In this document: piece by piece, positions 12,421-23,122 of the stretch
Layout: every line of letters starts with the position of its first letter
Position numbering within the stretch: the first letter of the stretch is position 1
Assembly: GCA_907165275.2 (NCBI GenBank)
Contig: OU015653.1
Location: 13,484,001 to 13,548,000 of the forward strand
DNA from: Zygaena filipendulae
Lineage: Eukaryota; Arthropoda; Insecta; Lepidoptera; Zygaenidae
Direction: 5' to 3'
DNA: 64,000 bases
Translations under genes and position numbers: made by a program
The notes under the pieces: generated by a model
Databases searched by the model: none
The model's input: only the letters and a program-made list of their open reading frames with translations
What the model was told of the DNA's origin: nothing

Positions 12421-12572
12421 ATAGGACATAGGGTACTTTTTGTCCCGGAATCCCCCCGGAAAATTTTCTGTACCCCTGACAACGTGTATGCAAAATTTCA
12501 TGGTGATCGGTTGAGCCGTTAAGCCGTAACAAAAAAAAACAAACTCACTTTCGCATTTATAATATTAGGATG
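12421..12572 (-). mobile_element. Lep1-type Helitron, 3' end lost
   Basis: GGACATAGGGTACTTTTTGT, ACAACGTGTATGCAAAATTT and CACTTTCGCATTTATAATAT are typical. The hairpin end is missing where it abuts the MITE C fragment. Confidence 0.7.
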
Positions 12573-12714
12573 TATTGATTTAATTACGAAAAGAGCGAAA
12601 GAACGAGCTCACAAATATTGTAATCCGATAGTAACTACATATTATGTTTTTGAATAAGTTCCTGCTGTTTTTGAAAAAAGGTTTTAATATAAAAAAACAT
12701 GTCATTGAAACTAC

Positions 12715-13205
12715 GTACATATTTCCCATCGCTAGCGACTAGTTAGTTTCTCCTATCTTTCTGCCAGCATACGAACACCGTGTCGAAAAAACGACTCAAC
12801 TTTTGAGGTTATCCACGAATGGAGCTATACTTTATGGCATCTGCATTAAGAAAGTGCTGTCCAGCCCGGGCATGAGTGAAGGATCGGTTACTACTTGGAT
12901 TACTACTATCAAAAGGAGCAATGTCCGATGAACATGGCGGGTGGGGTGAGAGCGTCTCCGAGTAATATAAGCTTTGACCGGTTTTGCAACGTGTGGCCGA
13001 GTGTTGTCGTGCTGCAAAATTACTTTGTCGTGTCTATCCTCGCGTTGGGACCGTTTTTCCATCACCTCTCGGCTGAACGGCGATCTCTAGTGATCGGTTC
13101 GTTGACATTTGAGGAGTTCGAAACCGTTTTTCTTTCGTCGTTTTGGCATGAAATTCGACATGTTCTTAACCCTATGAAAAAATTTGTTCATTTCAATGAT
13201 TGATT
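12715..13205 (-). pseudogene. mariner transposase remnant
   Basis: On the minus strand the frame near 13065-12960 reads KVILQHDNTRPHVAKPVKAY, a close match to the catalytic-domain segment of mariner-family transposases (IS630-Tc1-mariner DDE/D nucleases), including the DN-RPH block. A frameshift follows; another frame gives PHPPCSSDIAPF, and the C-terminal hallmark VASDGKY is recognisable at about 12750-12730 after stops. The N-terminal DNA-binding half is absent. It is a dead, 5'-truncated copy; subfamily not assigned. Confidence 0.85.
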
Positions 13206-13537
13206 TAAAAAACAAAAAGAAAGTAAGTAATTTATTTGAAAAAATATGGTAGTTACATAAATATAATCGTATTTATTAGATGGGCAATCAACCCGGTGCT
13301 TGGGATTAAACACGATAAAAGCCTGCCATTTTCGGGTTTAAACTCGGGTTTAAACCTGCCCATCTATAATGGTGTTACATTTTAAAATTATTCAACATAC
13401 TTATTCTACCGTTGACGGCGGCAGGCAAATGTTATCAATAAATACACAATTTTGCCTTTTGTACACTTCGGCGGAAATAAAATATATACAAACGCCAGTA
13501 CAGACAGCTCCGACTTGGGATGATGATATATTTAATA
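13206..13537. other. Non-coding stretch
   Basis: No supported feature between the mariner remnant and the next Helitron. Confidence 0.35.
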
Positions 13538-13772
13538 CTAGCTGCACCCCGCGGTTTCACCAGCGGTAATTTTGAAGTTCCCGGTAATTTTGAAGTTCCC
13601 ACGGGAATCCCGGGATAAAAAGTACCCTATGTCCTTCTCTGTACCCCTGACAACGTGCATGTCAAATTTTATCCAAATCCGTTCAGCCGTTTTTGCGTGA
13701 TTGAGTAACAAACATCCAAACATCTAAACATCCAAACATCCACACTTTCACATTTATAATATTAGTATAGGA
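13538..13772 (-). mobile_element. Lep1-type Helitron with local duplication
   Basis: Full-length layout from ACTAGCTGCACCCCGCGGTT to CACATTTATAATATTAGTAT. GGTAATTTTGAAGTTCCC is tandemly duplicated near the hairpin, and a CATCCAAACAT repeat sits near the 5' end. Confidence 0.85.
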
Positions 13773-14154
13773 TTAGCATCTCAAGCATTGATATATCTAG
13801 TAGTAAATCAATGATCTCAAGGCATTTCAAATCTAACAGCGAAACTTTACAATGTCGTTGAATGTAGCACTGTCCGGTGAAAAAAACTAGTCTTAACATC
13901 AGCATGTCTCGGGAATGAGCGAGAAGTCGTTCAAGTCCCATAATTTTAGGTTGATGTATGAGATTAACGCTTGGAATTTAAAGTTGGCTCGTGTGTTATT
14001 CTAGTTATAATGGGACTGTTCCCCGGTCGTTCTATTTAGGAATGTTAATTGAGAAATCAAAAGTCACAGCTAAAATTTGAAACCTTCCAATATGTCACCA
14101 AGGTCTTTAGTCACAAATTATTTGATGAATTATAAGACTCTTAATAGTCTTGTA

Positions 14155-14372
14155 CAGTGTTTTTTAACGTGGGGGTCGCGGAGCCTCCGGAGGGCGAGGT
14201 CAGCAAAAACAGTAACAGGTCGTTAAAACTACCTCAGTAAAAAAAGTTTAAAAATAAACATTGCATGCATTGAGTATTTGTACATACTATATTTATGTGG
14301 AAAAAAGCGGGGGTCGCGAGATATTATTTTATACTAAAGGGGTCTTGTTATGAAAAAGGTTGAAAAACACTG
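14155..14372. mobile_element. Non-autonomous hAT-like element
   Basis: Inverted ends CAGTGTTTTTTAACG and GGTTGAAAAACACTG are of the CAGTG type typical of hAT elements. The flanking octamers GTCTTGTA and GTCTAGGA agree at six of eight positions, fitting an aged 8-bp target duplication. The interior repeats GGGGGTCGCG near both ends and has no transposase. Confidence 0.75.
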
Positions 14373-15149
14373 GTCTAGGAGGTACTCCGTAGCGTATTCG
14401 GTACAAATGGGCAACTTTTAAATGTATGGAATTCAACAAATTAAAGGAGCTTTAAAATTACCTATGTATACTTTATTGATTGTTCCATCCACAGAACAGA
14501 AAAAAACTGATAGAAGCAATATCGACTTAGGTATGAAAACAGTTAAAAACCAGCGTCGCCGGGTGATTTTCGCACACAAAACTATTCATTACGCACTAAA
14601 ACATTCATTAGCGTAAAGATTTTTGATTACGTTTTTACTTAGTCACTGTTTTTAAAATTCACAGTTTTGGGAATATTGTGGAAAATATACTCGGGATACT
14701 AGCAAAAGAAGTTTTGGGCATGTTAGAGCAATTGCTCTATCTTCTAACTTCCTTTGAAACCGTGGCGCACCTGCCCCGTCTACATGTCATTTCTAGTTGA
14801 TTTATTTTCTCTGTGGTTCCATCAGTCATAATACTTCATGCTGTTTCACTGAGTGTTTTTGTATTGTATTTCGTAGTATTACTTCTATATTGTATAACTA
14901 TTAAACGTATTTACATATTCCAAATATAATGTTTCAAATTTTTACATCAAGTTAAAAGGAATCCATGAAAAAGACACTTTGTTCAATATGGCGGAAGTGT
15001 GTAGCTTTTGATATATTTTTTAATAGAATAATATAGACAATGCTCTATTGTTGTTAATTAACTACATTTTATTGTTACACTCAGGACCATGACTGTCTGT
15101 TACTATAAATACCTATTTAACTTACTCGGACCAACAAAAAGTGAATCCT
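14373..15149. other. Non-coding stretch
   Basis: No supported feature. Confidence 0.35.
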
Positions 15150-15338
15150 TATTATTACAAATACGAAAGTGAGTTTGTTTGTCTGTTACGCTTTCACGGC
15201 TTAATTACTCAACCGATCATCATAAAATTTTGCATACACGTTTTCGGGGGTACAGAAAAGGACATAGGTTACTTTTATCCCGCAATTTCCACGGTAACTC
15301 CGGAATTTACGCGGGTGAAACCGCGGGGAACAGCTAGT
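15150..15338 (+). mobile_element. Lep1-type Helitron
   Basis: TTATTACAAATACGAAAGTG to GTGAAACCGCGGGGAACAGC and TAGT. Near-complete unit with canonical interior. Confidence 0.8.
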
Positions 15339-16389
15339 TGTGCAATCACAACTAAAATACTTATAGGTACGTATATTCGTAGTACTAAGGGATTAAAATG
15401 ACAATAATACAGCATTTTCATGAACTCCGTGGAAAATTGTAGGAACGAACAAGAATTAGGTAGGCTACAACATTTTATTAAGTAACATAATATTATTATC
15501 AAAACAGAAATCTGCGGTAATACGGATCGAAACACTTCGTACGTGTACGAGTTACGAGCGAACGGATCGTAAACCGTGCTATATGGCTAATATAAACCCG
15601 CCTCAGCGAGCGGAATGACGCAAACCCTGAGGCCTGAATAGACAATATTTGGACGTTTCCACTCATTACGCGCCCGAATCAGTTGAGAAGGGACACCAGT
15701 TAGCAGTTACCACGAGCACGTGGTAAATCAAAGTCAAGTTTGAATTTCGAACACGATTTCTGACACCTTGCGAAAAATTGTTGCCATTTTTATAATTATT
15801 CTACACTTTAGGGCTCGCACATTGTGCATTTTGCCAGTGTCAAGAGTCACAAGGCTCAAGTAAGTACAATACATAAATGTTTTTAAAGTTTCGTGTACGG
15901 TTTGAATTGCAGTTTATGGTACTATAAACTGTAAAATATTTTCCAGGGCTATTTGCATATTCCTAAGAAAAATGCACATAAAAATATAAAAACTGCCACT
16001 TATTGCATATACATATATACACCTGTAATGAAATCCAATTTAGGACGGGTTCTGTTCCCGCAAAAAACTCCGTTAACAAAATGCAATGTTTTAGTCAAAG
16101 CTGCAAAACAGAAAAATGGCATCACAGGCTACTTGCAGTTTTTAATATTTAAGTACGTAATATGCAACTTATTTAATTTCAAACACGCTGCTGATCGATA
16201 GATTACGGCCATCGACTTTTCATGACGAGAAAATTAAAAAAACTTGGCTATTCATTCAGGCAAATAAAACATCATCATATCATCACCATATTGATAAGAC
16301 ATTCGTTAAAAACTATACTTGCAAACTTTATACCGTCACCAAATTTTGAGGAAAAATAAGAATTAAAAAAATATTCATGAAACTTTCTA
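15339..16389. other. Non-coding stretch
   Basis: No supported gene. Moderately higher GC at 15540-15720 without recognisable coding features. Confidence 0.35.
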
Positions 16390-16858
16390 TAGACATAGAT
16401 ATATCTCTATACACGTTGTCAAGGGCAAAGGACATAAGGTCTACACCCGAAATTCCCACGGGAACTCCGAAATTAACGCGGTTGAAACCGACGAGAGCGG
16501 CTTACTGTCTCGCTAAAACTCGAGATTGGCTCGACCAAAATGGATAATTATTTTTTTGTTGGGTTCGTAATTATCAGGAGAAGGTTTGTATTAAAGGAAA
16601 TTGGGAGTTCCTGCGGGAATTCCGAAATTAAAGCGAGTGAAACCGCGAGGCACAGCTATATGTTGGTAACTATAAAATTAAAAATGAATTCGTTTGTCTC
16701 GCTAAAACTCGAGAATGGTTGGGCCGATTTGGGTAATTTCGATATTGAAATATTTGCGGAAGTTCAGGGAAGGTTTAAGAAGTGAAAGTAACCTATACTT
16801 CAGAGGTGCTGCGGGAATTCTGAAACTCACGCGGGTGAAACAGCGGGGCACAGCTAGT
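16390..16858 (+). mobile_element. Cluster of worn Helitron fragments
   Basis: Three successive 3' ends occur at about 16490 (GCGGTTGAAACCGACG), 16655 (GTGAAACCGCGAGGCACAGC) and 16858 (GTGAAACAGCGGGGCACAGC, TAGT). Two CTCGCTAAAACTCGAGA blocks lie between them. This is either a tandem array or successive insertions. Confidence 0.6.
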
Positions 16859-17959
16859 GTGCGACAATTATGTAAAGTGTAAATTGCTAATCGTCGAAGA
16901 AAGTAGGGCTCCAGTGTCGTTCGTATCCACACCGTATCGTTAACACTTGCTTGTTAACGGGTGTCGTTTCGCTGATTGATTTATTGGGTGGGTAATCGGT
17001 GCCCAGATAGCACCGACGCCGATCGTGTTATGCAAACATAAACTCTATGTTCTCAACAAATAAAGACTAACAGAGTGAGGTCACATGTTAATACGCGTCA
17101 GTGGAAATTGAACGGTCGGTAAATTCGATAAGTGTATATATACGCACTGCCATTAGTTGAAGTGAAGTAAAAGTTCTCGATATGTCACGAGTTAGCGACA
17201 CTTTATTGTTTACTTCGTCGGTTGTTGACGAGTGAAAGCCGTACCGAAAACACGCATGTCACGTTTGTCTTCGTTATTTCAGTCACTTTTCAGCATCTCT
17301 TTTGGACCCTGAGCAGGAAACTGGCTTTCAAGAGAGCCATGTTTTAACTTGGGGAACAATCTAAAATTGTAATTGGCGTTTCGCCATAATTGAAGAAGTG
17401 GATGAAGAGATTTTTATATTTAGAAACATTGTTATTGGCAAATTATAATTATAGACGCCATTATTAAAGAAGAAAAAGAAGTTTACTTCGTCTGACAGTG
17501 ACTCAGAGGACTGAGGCACTTATATGCTGCAAATAATGAATAGTTTACCTTGGTCGTTAATCGTTATATTTAATATAGAAGGTTTCGTTTTTGAATTGCC
17601 CTCTTTGGGCACGCTAGGAGAAAAAAATTCAACAAGTAACGCTTTGTTAAGAGTCTACCTAAAGTATAAGTATAAAACCTCTCAAGTCAGAATAGTTTCG
17701 TAAAAACGTTACACTCAAATTCAACCTAGAAATTTTACTCCCGTTGCGCTCACGGGTGTTTCAGTTCAAACAATTTAATTACGTCGGAATCCTTTATTGA
17801 TCGTTCGCTTTTCTAGAAGAGACCATCAAGCATCACAGAGGTACTACGATGGACAGAAAGAATTGCTACTGGGCAATGCTATTTCGTAAGGCGAATAGTT
17901 AGTTTAAGATAGTATTTATTATAATATCTATAGTATTTAGTACTAACTGTGGTTTGTAG
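16859..17959. other. Non-coding stretch
   Basis: No gene was recognised. Around 17340-17410, CTTGGGGAACAAT and AATTGAAGAAG recur in the same order at about 51510-51625, suggesting a diverged unnamed repeat. Confidence 0.35.
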
Positions 17960-18094
17960 GGTACGTCATTTCAGCCGCGTTAATTTCGGAGTTCCCGCGG
18001 GAATCCCGGGATAAAATTACCCTATGTCCATCTCTGTAGCCTTGACAACGTGTATGCAAAATTTCGTGGTGATCGGTGGAGTAGTTAAGGCATA
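17960..18094 (-). mobile_element. Lep1-type Helitron fragment
   Basis: TTCGGAGTTCCCGCGGGAAT through GACAACGTGTATGCAAAATT. It is truncated where it meets the MITE at 18097. Confidence 0.65.
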
Positions 18095-18096
18095 GT

Positions 18097-18333
18097 TGGA
18101 CGCAGATAAGCAATAACATGTTAACCCACAAAATTAAGTGATTGATACAGAACGATTTATTGAGAGTTAGAGAACGTTTTTCAATTATGTGTTAACTTCA
18201 TTACATTGTATAAATATGTAAAAATATGTTGAACATAAAAAATGTTGACACAAAATGGCGCTATAGTTTTAAAACACGATTTACTCAAAATTTCTCCAGT
18301 GTGGGTTAACACACTATTGCTTATCTATGTCCA
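18097..18333 (+). mobile_element. MITE family B, copy 1
   Basis: This 237-bp element has termini TGGACGCAGATAAGCAATA and its approximate complement TATTGCTTATCTATGTCCA, with inner GTTAACCCACA/TGTGGGTTAAC. Other copies: 47557-47874 (reversed, interrupted) and 49046-49289 (same orientation). Non-coding. Confidence 0.85.
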
Positions 18334-19052
18334 GTTAATTTATAATAGTAAAGGACGAGTTGAGTGTTGAGTATTCTTTAACATTATCGGAAACATCGAA
18401 AACATACAATATAACGATTATGAACAAATTTATTACTCGCTGATAAACAACAGTTTTAAAATCAGAACTAAGGTGCCTTTTCAAATAAATCATCAGGTTC
18501 AAAATCTTGGGAGGAACATTTAATATATATCGTGCGGTAAAATTTGTTAGAGGTTTTAAGTGAAAGGGGCATAATATAATATAAATGTTGAATATCTAGG
18601 TCAAGTTGGAATTATCGTTAATCGGTTGTGTGCTGTTGTAGATGTCGCTAGATCTGTACAGATCACAGATATACTAACAGGTCCATGGTACAAACCTTAT
18701 ATCATCATTGGCACAGACCACGTTATTAAAAATTTCGCACAGTTATCTCTCAACATAATTTTGTTACAATAAAGTTAGCTCGTTTCATAATTGGCACTAC
18801 TTTTTTTATCTTTCGGTTGGATATTTAAAAATATATGATGATATATACCTATATTAAAAATTACCAAACATGTTTTTTTACTACAAGATGCATGCGTTTG
18901 TTTGCTTGTTGGTACGTACCGTAGTTTTCAATTAACACTATGCGTTGTAGGTACGGTGCTTTATATGAGTACATGACGAAGCATCTATTGTTCAGAGTAT
19001 AGCGATTTTGCAAAGACATTAAATTGTATGCTAAACGTAGGAATTATAAAAT
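18334..19052. other. Non-coding stretch
   Basis: No supported feature. Confidence 0.35.
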
Positions 19053-19330
19053 AACTAGCTGTCCCCTGCGATTTCATTCGCGGTAATTTCGGAGTTCGCG
19101 CGGGAATTCCAGGAAAAAAGTACTCTACGTCCTTCTTTGTACCCCTGACAGTAGTTTACGGTGATTAGCTGTTCCCCACATTAATTCCGGAGTTCTCGCG
19201 GGAATTCCGGGATAAAAACTATTCTATCTTTCAAGTTGGACCATATTATAATTGGTTACAAAATTTTTATCAAAATTCGTTCAGTAGTTTCGGAGTCCAT
19301 CGCGGACCAACAACGTGACACGTGATTATT
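19053..19330 (-). mobile_element. Lep1-type Helitron pair, GTGACACGTGATT subfamily
   Basis: Two 3'-type ends (ACTAGCTGTCCCCTGCGATT at 19053 and TTAGCTGTTCCCCACATTAA at about 19167) are followed by one body with AGTCCATCGCGGAC and ACGTGACACGTGATT. The same composite arrangement recurs at 57167-57425. Confidence 0.7.
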
Positions 19331-19667
19331 AGGGTATTTTACATCATACGGCATACACGCAGCCGATTATAGCTGACAGATTCGCTGACTGATAGTTATA
19401 TTTTTTTTATTTAAAAACTTAATTGCACGACTTGTATACAAACAAAAGGCAGACGTAATGCCTGATTCTCTACTAGTCAAATTTTTGACATAAACATGCA
19501 AAATTCACAATACGACCTCACTGGTTTTTTTTTTTGACGAATATATCTAATAATAAAAAATGCTTCGTCCTGAATGATTGACTGACGGATCGACGCACAG
19601 CCTAAACCGCTGATCGTAGAATGTGTTGTTTGTATGACGTAGCTATCCGACAAGAAAGGATTTTTGA

Positions 19668-20084
19668 CAAAATTTTAACAAAAAAATTAAAACCGACTTC
19701 CAAAAACACAAAACTAAAACGCTAAAAATAAAAAGCTAAAAATAACAAAATACCGATTTAATCCAAAAAACACACACGTAATATCATTATTGGTTTGTGC
19801 TACCACTGACCGGTTTGAATTCGGTGACAAGCCCACTGGTGTCTGCCCACTTGGGTTGTTCTGCTCACGGAGAGCTGGTGGCGGGAGTCGACTTAGCCCA
19901 TCTACCCCCTCCATATTTGGCTTGTCACCGACTTCATACCGGTCAGTGGTAGCACAAACCAATAATGATATTACGTGTGTGTTTTTTGGATTAAATCGGT
20001 ATTTTGTTATTTTTAGCTTTTTATTTTTAGCGTTTTAGTTTTGTGTTTTTGGAAGTCGGTTTTAATTTTTTTGTTAAAATTTTG
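19668..20084. repeat. Long near-perfect palindrome (166-bp arms)
   Basis: 19668-19833 and 19919-20084 are reverse complements with only a few mismatches, around an 85-bp unique centre. The outer arm contains AAAACCGACTTCCAAAAAC, a motif that recurs as TTTTGGAAGTCGGTT at 20937-20951 and 53375-53390. Both strands therefore carry mirror-image open frames, which should not be read as genes. Confidence 0.9.
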
Positions 20085-20296
20085 TTTATTTCTCGCTTTT
20101 AAGTGACTTGGTTCGTAATTTCTCTAAGTTACAATAGCCTAATGTCAACTGCTCATCACCTTTTACAAAATATTGCTTTTCCCGACCCAGGGACGTTAAT
20201 TGTTGAGGAGTTCTCCTAGTACAGCACCATCAGTTCCACGTCACCATATACATTGTGACGAGCATAAATTGTTTAGAAACCATATTAAAGTTAACG

Positions 20297-20830
20297 AATC
20301 GGAACCCGTGAAATACCTATTATTGAGTAGTTCCGATGACCATCTGTGGTCTTCATCATCAGTTCCACTTCTTCAATCTTTGATTTCCGAAAGCAAATAA
20401 ACGATTTACTATAAAAAATATAAAAATCACTATAGGTGTACCTATAATTTTTGAAGAGTTCCCTCGATTACTCCAGGATCCCATCATCAGATCTCGACTT
20501 TGTGACAATGAAATCAATTTGGGAGTATCTTCTTTTAAACAAAAAAACAATTTTTGAAATCGCTCCAATCGGAACCCGTGAAATACGTATTATTGTTGAG
20601 TTGTTCCGATGACCATCTGTGGTCTTCATCATCAGTTCCACTTCTTAAAATTTCGCTTTTCGGAAGCAAATGAACGATTTACTATTAAAAATACCCAAAT
20701 CGCTATAGGTGTGCCTATAATTTTTGAAGAGTTCCCTCGATTTCTCCAAGATCCCATCATCAGATCCCGACTTGGTGGCAATGGGACCTAATTGGGAGTA
20801 TATCCTTTCAAACAAAAAAAGAATTTTCCA
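20297..20830. repeat. Tandem repeat, two 271-bp units
   Basis: AATCGGAACCCGTGAAATAC begins at 20297 and again at 20568. The blocks GACCATCTGTGGTCTTCATC, AGAGTTCCCTCGATT and GATCCCATCATCAGAT follow in both units at the same spacing. A partial leading unit may start at about 20189. Confidence 0.85.
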
Positions 20831-20866
20831 AATCTGTCCAACCGTCTTCGAGTAATCGGTGAACAT

Positions 20867-20870
<4 letters not shown>

Positions 20871-20904
<34 letters not shown>
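20871..20904. repeat. Poly-A tract
   Basis: About 34 consecutive A residues, followed by CATACATACAAT and the AACCTCCTCCTTTTTGGAAG terminus (to 20951). It probably belongs to the same composite repeat as the palindrome and the tandem units. Confidence 0.9.
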
Positions 20905-20905
<1 letters not shown>

Positions 20906-20984
20906 ATACATACAATCGAACATAGAACCTCCTCCTTTTTGGAAGTCGGTTAAAAATTCTACCCCTAAGGGTGTCAAAAGCGGG

Positions 20985-21055
20985 GCAAACTTTGTATGGA
21001 ACAATTGTGCGGGAACTTTGAAATGATCGCGGGAAAACCGCGCGGGGTAGCTAGT
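20985..21055 (+). mobile_element. Helitron 3' end fragment
   Basis: GCGGGAACTTTGAAATGATC, then a degraded hairpin and GTAGCTAGT. Confidence 0.6.
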
Positions 21056-21249
21056 TTATCATAAAATACCTTGTACATTATATCCCTGCCGCCCACATAG
21101 ATAGTTACTCGTACAAACCTATTACTTTATCGATTGAAAATTAGTGACCGACTGAATGTTATTTACACTGAGTGTCTTCGGCGCAGAGAAAATAATACAT
21201 ATATAATATAGTATATGCATGTATAATATTATCCTACAAAGGCAATCTA

Positions 21250-21502
21250 ATCTATCTAAATATATATAAATCACGTGTCACGTTGTTTGTCCGCGATGGA
21301 CTCCGAAACTACTGAACGGATTTTGATGAAATTTGGTCACTATGTTGTATTTGGCCCAACTTAAAAGATAGGATAGTTTTAGTCGCGGGAACTCCGGCAC
21401 AAACTACTGTCGGGGTACAAAGAAGGACATAGAGTACTTTTTCCCGCAACCTCCGCGGGAACTCCGAAATTACCGCGGATGAAATCGCGGGGGACAGCTA
21501 GT
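21250..21502 (+). mobile_element. Lep1-type Helitron, GTGACACGTGATT subfamily
   Basis: Starts TCTATCTAAATATATATAAA TCACGTGTCACG and ends GATGAAATCGCGGGGGACAG CTAGT. The plus-strand counterpart of 57167-57425. Confidence 0.75.
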
Positions 21503-21807
21503 AATAATAATAAAAATAACGGCACTTGCTCATAATTTTCCAAAACTTGCTTTGCTGGCATTTTAAATATTTATTTCCTCAAATATTTTACGCACAATTA
21601 CGCAAAGTAAATTTATACGTAAGCAATTAATGGCGTTTGACGTTACTAATTACTTTTAATATTAGATTAATGTTCGTGTAAGTGACGAATAGTTTTGCGT
21701 GCAAAAATAATAATAACAATTCACAATACACCATTTTTTGATCACACATTCGATCACACGATCACACACATCTAGGTATTTAAAAAAGCTTGTATCATGG
21801 AGATCGA

Positions 21808-21849
21808 GCAAACTACATGTTTGACGAGATCGTCAAACATGTAGTTTGC
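21808..21849. repeat. Perfect 19-bp inverted repeat abutting a SINE
   Basis: GCAAACTACATGTTTGACG, a 4-base loop, then its exact complement. The SINE head begins immediately to the right. Confidence 0.9.
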
Positions 21850-22114
21850 TGCTTGGCGCAGTAGGTCACTATGCCTGCCCGCTAATCAAGAGGTTCCGGG
21901 TTCGATTCCCGGTGGGGGTGCACTTTGTGTGATGAACACAGGGTGCCACTTTCCAGTCTGGGTGTGTATAACTACACATATATCAATAGTATAATATATA
22001 TGTAATTCTATGTAGTATATACCACGTTTGCTTGGTTTCCACGACACAAGCTAATAATAGCTTACTGTAGGATCAAGTAGATCTGTGTGTTGTGAAGTGG
22101 ATTATTATTATTAC
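21850..22114 (+). mobile_element. tRNA-derived SINE, copy 2
   Basis: Head TGGCGCAGTAGG (A box) and GGGTTCGATTCCC (B box), body TACCACGTTTGCTTGGTTTC, tail ATTATTATTATTAC. It is the best-preserved copy of the family here. Confidence 0.9.
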
Positions 22115-22435
22115 ATTCCGACTTACCCTTGACGTAATCGTGTTAGGATCAAATCGAACACGAATCGAAATGAGATCGAAACGGAATAAATTTTTGCTAC
22201 TTTTAAAGCTATGGGATCGTGTCTCTATCGAATTTATTTTTAAAATTTCTCGATTTCAATATAGGAGTCGTGATATTGACTTGTCGAACGTCATTTTAAG
22301 ACATCAACACGATTCCAAATACGATTGATTACGATCTCAAAAGTATGAAGGTATACGTACTAAAATGACATCGGGGTGAAATTAAATCGAAATCAAATCA
22401 AAATTGAAACCAGCCTCAAATTATTTTCAAGAGTA

Positions 22436-22545
22436 AGGCCCCAGACCTCTGTGTTCATTTCACAAAGCCTACCCAAACCCGGAACCTCTTGATTAGTGGG
22501 TAGGCAATAGGCATGCTAACCTACTGCACTGACCGATCCGGTCGT
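22436..22545 (-). mobile_element. tRNA-derived SINE head fragment
   Basis: Reverse complement of the SINE head: CCCGGAACCTCTTGATTAG and CCTACTGCACTGACCGATCC. The tail part is missing. Confidence 0.7.
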
Positions 22546-22812
22546 CAGCCGGCGACACTTTTTGTCATATATCTGTTTACATACGAAACGGAGTGATCGC
22601 TCCTTCTATCTGGTCTATGGTCTTTGGTGTGTCTAATCGTGGGCGGCAGTGCTCAGTCGCGTGGCTCGGACATTACACAGCACGCGATGCCGGTGGCCCG
22701 GACCTACCTTGACCAATGACCCACTTTTATACAGCCTTTGTCCAACGCATTCAATATTTATGAAGCTCATTATCACTTAATCACTTTCCCTAGATGTTTG
22801 GGATTTATATGG

Positions 22813-22955
22813 GACTAGCAGTTACACGCGGCTTTACCCGCGGTTATTTCGGAAGTCCCGTAGAAATTCCAAAATAAAAGTATCCTATATCCTTTTTTGT
22901 ATCCCTGACCACGTGTTTGCAAAATTGCATGATGATCGGTTATAGGTAGTCGAGT
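22813..22955 (-). mobile_element. Lep1-type Helitron, worn
   Basis: ACTAGCAGTTACACGCGGCT, CGGTTATTTCGGAAGTCCCG and GACCACGTGTTTGCAAAATT. Confidence 0.65.
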
Positions 22956-22973
22956 CGCAAAAAGGTGACAATA

Positions 22974-23122
22974 ACGCTCTGTATCAGTAGTACTACTGAG
23001 TAGTCCAACTGGTAGTACAAATGATACAACCTTGTATCACTAGTACCACCAGTAGTACTACTGATCATCCGTATTCGCTCTGTATCAGTAGTAGGTACTA
23101 CTGAGTAGTTCAACTGGTCTAG
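22974..23122. repeat. Local direct and inverted repeats (GTAGTACTACTG)
   Basis: CGCTCTGTATCAGTAGTA occurs at about 22974 and again at 23075, each followed by GAGTAGTYCAACTGGT. Several short complementary GTAGTACTAC blocks lie between them. Unnamed. Confidence 0.75.

Noticed and set aside
19714..20038. Two 82-codon mirror-image frames
   Set aside because: They are the two strands of the same palindrome arms, share their C-terminal halves for that reason, and lack any domain.
21850..21925. Possible tRNA gene
   Set aside because: It has pol III boxes but no convincing cloverleaf, and the same head and body recur at other sites with A-rich or ATT tails, so it is a SINE.
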